Of a stretch of 7,937 bases of DNA, positions 7,359 to 7,937 are shown piece after piece. The translations under genes and the position numbers were made by a program. Numbering within the stretch: position 1 is the first letter of the stretch; every line of letters starts with the position of its first letter. The notes under the pieces were generated by a model. That model saw only the letters and a program-made list of their open reading frames with translations. It was not told where the DNA came from and did no database searches. Source of the stretch: DASPKO01 sp035628055 (lineage in GTDB: Bacteria > Planctomycetota > Phycisphaerae > Phycisphaerales > UBA1924); contig DASPKO010000278.1 in the NCBI GenBank assembly GCA_035628055.1, forward strand, positions 1 to 7,937, in the 5' to 3' direction.

Positions 7359-7462
7359 GCCCGGACGGGACCCGCCTCGCCCCGCGCCCGGCGGTTGTGA
7401 AGACCCGCCGCATCCACTAGCATCCCGCCGCACCGCCCGGATGCCGGGCCGCCGGTCTGCCG
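7359..7462 (+). other. Intergenic gap with two GC-rich hairpins between pyrG and the OstA-like gene
   Basis: CGGCGG (7389-7394) and CCGCCG (7405-7410) form a 6-bp stem with a 10-nt loop. GCCCGG (7435-7440) and CCGGGC (7444-7449) form a 6-bp stem with a 3-nt loop. Neither is followed by a run of T, so they are not classic intrinsic terminators. They could still attenuate transcription or stabilise the pyrG 3' end. No promoter-like A/T-rich element was seen in the gap, so the downstream gene may be cotranscribed with pyrG. Confidence 0.3.
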
Positions 7463-7937
7463 ATGATGCCACGCTCTTCACTCTCACCAGGCGCGCGCAC
7501 CGCCGGCCGCCAGGGCCTGGCGCCCCGTGACGCCGTCCGGGCGGCGGTGGTGGCCCTGGCCGCGCTCGTCGGCGCCCCGACCAGGTTGGCCGCGGCGCTG
7601 GCCGCCCCGGCCCAGCCCCCGACCGCGCCGGGCGAGCTCAGCGGGCGCCACTTCGCGGGCTTGGAGCTCGGCGAGAGCGTGGTGGCGGGCGAGATCGTGC
7701 TCGGCGCCCAGCGCGCGGCGGTCTGGACCGAGGACTCCACCCAGCGGCTGGTCCTCTGGGGCGACGTGCGCGTCACGCTGGGCATATTCGAGTTCGCGGC
7801 GGCGCGGGCGGTCGTGTGGGTGGAGAGGATTGGCGTCGCCGAGCACGATCAGAGCCTCGACGTGTACCAGGTCGCGGTCTACTTCGACCGCCTGAGCGAT
7901 CCCGTGGCCGAGGCGGGAATCGCCCAGCACGCCGACC
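7463..7937 (+). CDS. OstA/LptA-like envelope protein, N-terminal 158 residues (3' end cut off by window edge)
   Basis: Seen: an open frame from ATG at 7463 (a second ATG follows directly at 7466) to the window edge with no stop. An arginine-containing N-terminus leads into an alanine/valine/leucine-rich stretch (about 24-50), consistent with a signal peptide ending near APAQ. From about residue 60 there is a beta-rich pattern of alternating hydrophobic residues. It includes RLVLWGDVRVTLG, then FAAARAVVWVER, and VYQVAVYFDRLSDP. Known: OstA/LptA domains contain repeated 'L.GdV.v....f.a..a.' strands that bind and carry lipopolysaccharide across the periplasm, and they occur in LptA, LptC and the N-terminus of LptD. 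Planctomycete-type homologues are typically long proteins. Inferred: a role in LPS or outer-membrane assembly. No ribosome-binding site stands out before either ATG, so the start is uncertain. Assignment rests on pattern resemblance in a fragment; it could be another beta-rich exported protein. Confidence 0.6.
   Translation, partial: MMPRSSLSPGARTAGRQGLAPRDAVRAAVVALAALVGAPTRLAAALAAPAQPPTAPGELSGRHFAGLELGESVVAGEIVLGAQRAAVWTEDSTQRLVLWGDVRVTLGIFEFAAARAVVWVERIGVAEHDQSLDVYQVAVYFDRLSDPVAEAGIAQHAD

Noticed and set aside
7389..7449. Intrinsic terminator after pyrG
   Set aside because: Two hairpins exist, but neither has a T run after it, so they are reported only as secondary structure in the gap.
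5535..7487. Minus-strand open frame (650 codons) opposite pyrG
   Set aside because: It is antisense to conserved PyrG motifs. Its composition reflects complementary GC-rich codons and no domain is recognisable.
7527..7895. Plus-strand 122-codon frame near the right edge
   Set aside because: The product is Arg/Ser/Pro-rich and out of frame with the OstA-like pattern. The overlapping frame from 7463 has a signal-like N-terminus and regular beta-strand pattern.

Overview
This window is very GC-rich, and third codon positions are almost always G or C. It holds parts or all of five protein genes in two divergent groups around a short control region at about 5338-5459. The organism is a bacterium. 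Two exported M1 peptidases, one carrying a HEAT-repeat tail, together with an OstA/LptA-like protein beside an unusual CTP synthase, suggest a high-GC Gram-negative such as a Planctomycetota (Phycisphaerae-like) member. That placement is inference from family resemblance, because there is no rRNA or marker set here.

Left block, minus strand, transcribed right to left. A 689-residue exported M1 zinc aminopeptidase (3268-5337) is followed after 27 bp by a paralogous 898-residue M1 aminopeptidase with C-terminal HEAT-like repeats (544-3240). After a further 24 bp comes the start of an M50/site-2-protease-type intramembrane zinc protease (1-519, cut by the window edge). The tight spacing and common direction suggest one operon of three zinc proteases: two outside the cytoplasmic membrane and one inside it.

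Right block, plus strand. An early 5460-7358 gene encodes CTP synthase (pyrG), with its glutamine amidotransferase domain intact. Its synthetase domain is clearly divergent and it has an N-terminal extension. After a gap of about 100 bp containing two GC-rich hairpins, the first 158 residues of a second gene run off the window end. It has a signal-like N-terminus followed by an OstA/LptA-like beta repeat region, which suggests a role in LPS or outer-membrane transport. CTP made by PyrG feeds pyrimidine and phospholipid synthesis and CMP-Kdo formation, so the pyrG neighbour fits an envelope theme.

No tRNA, rRNA, CRISPR array, insertion sequence or phage gene was seen. Nothing here is a clearly new system. 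The best candidates for a second look are the divergent CTP synthase, the tandem M1 pair in which one copy has lost its HEAT tail, and the compact three-protease operon.
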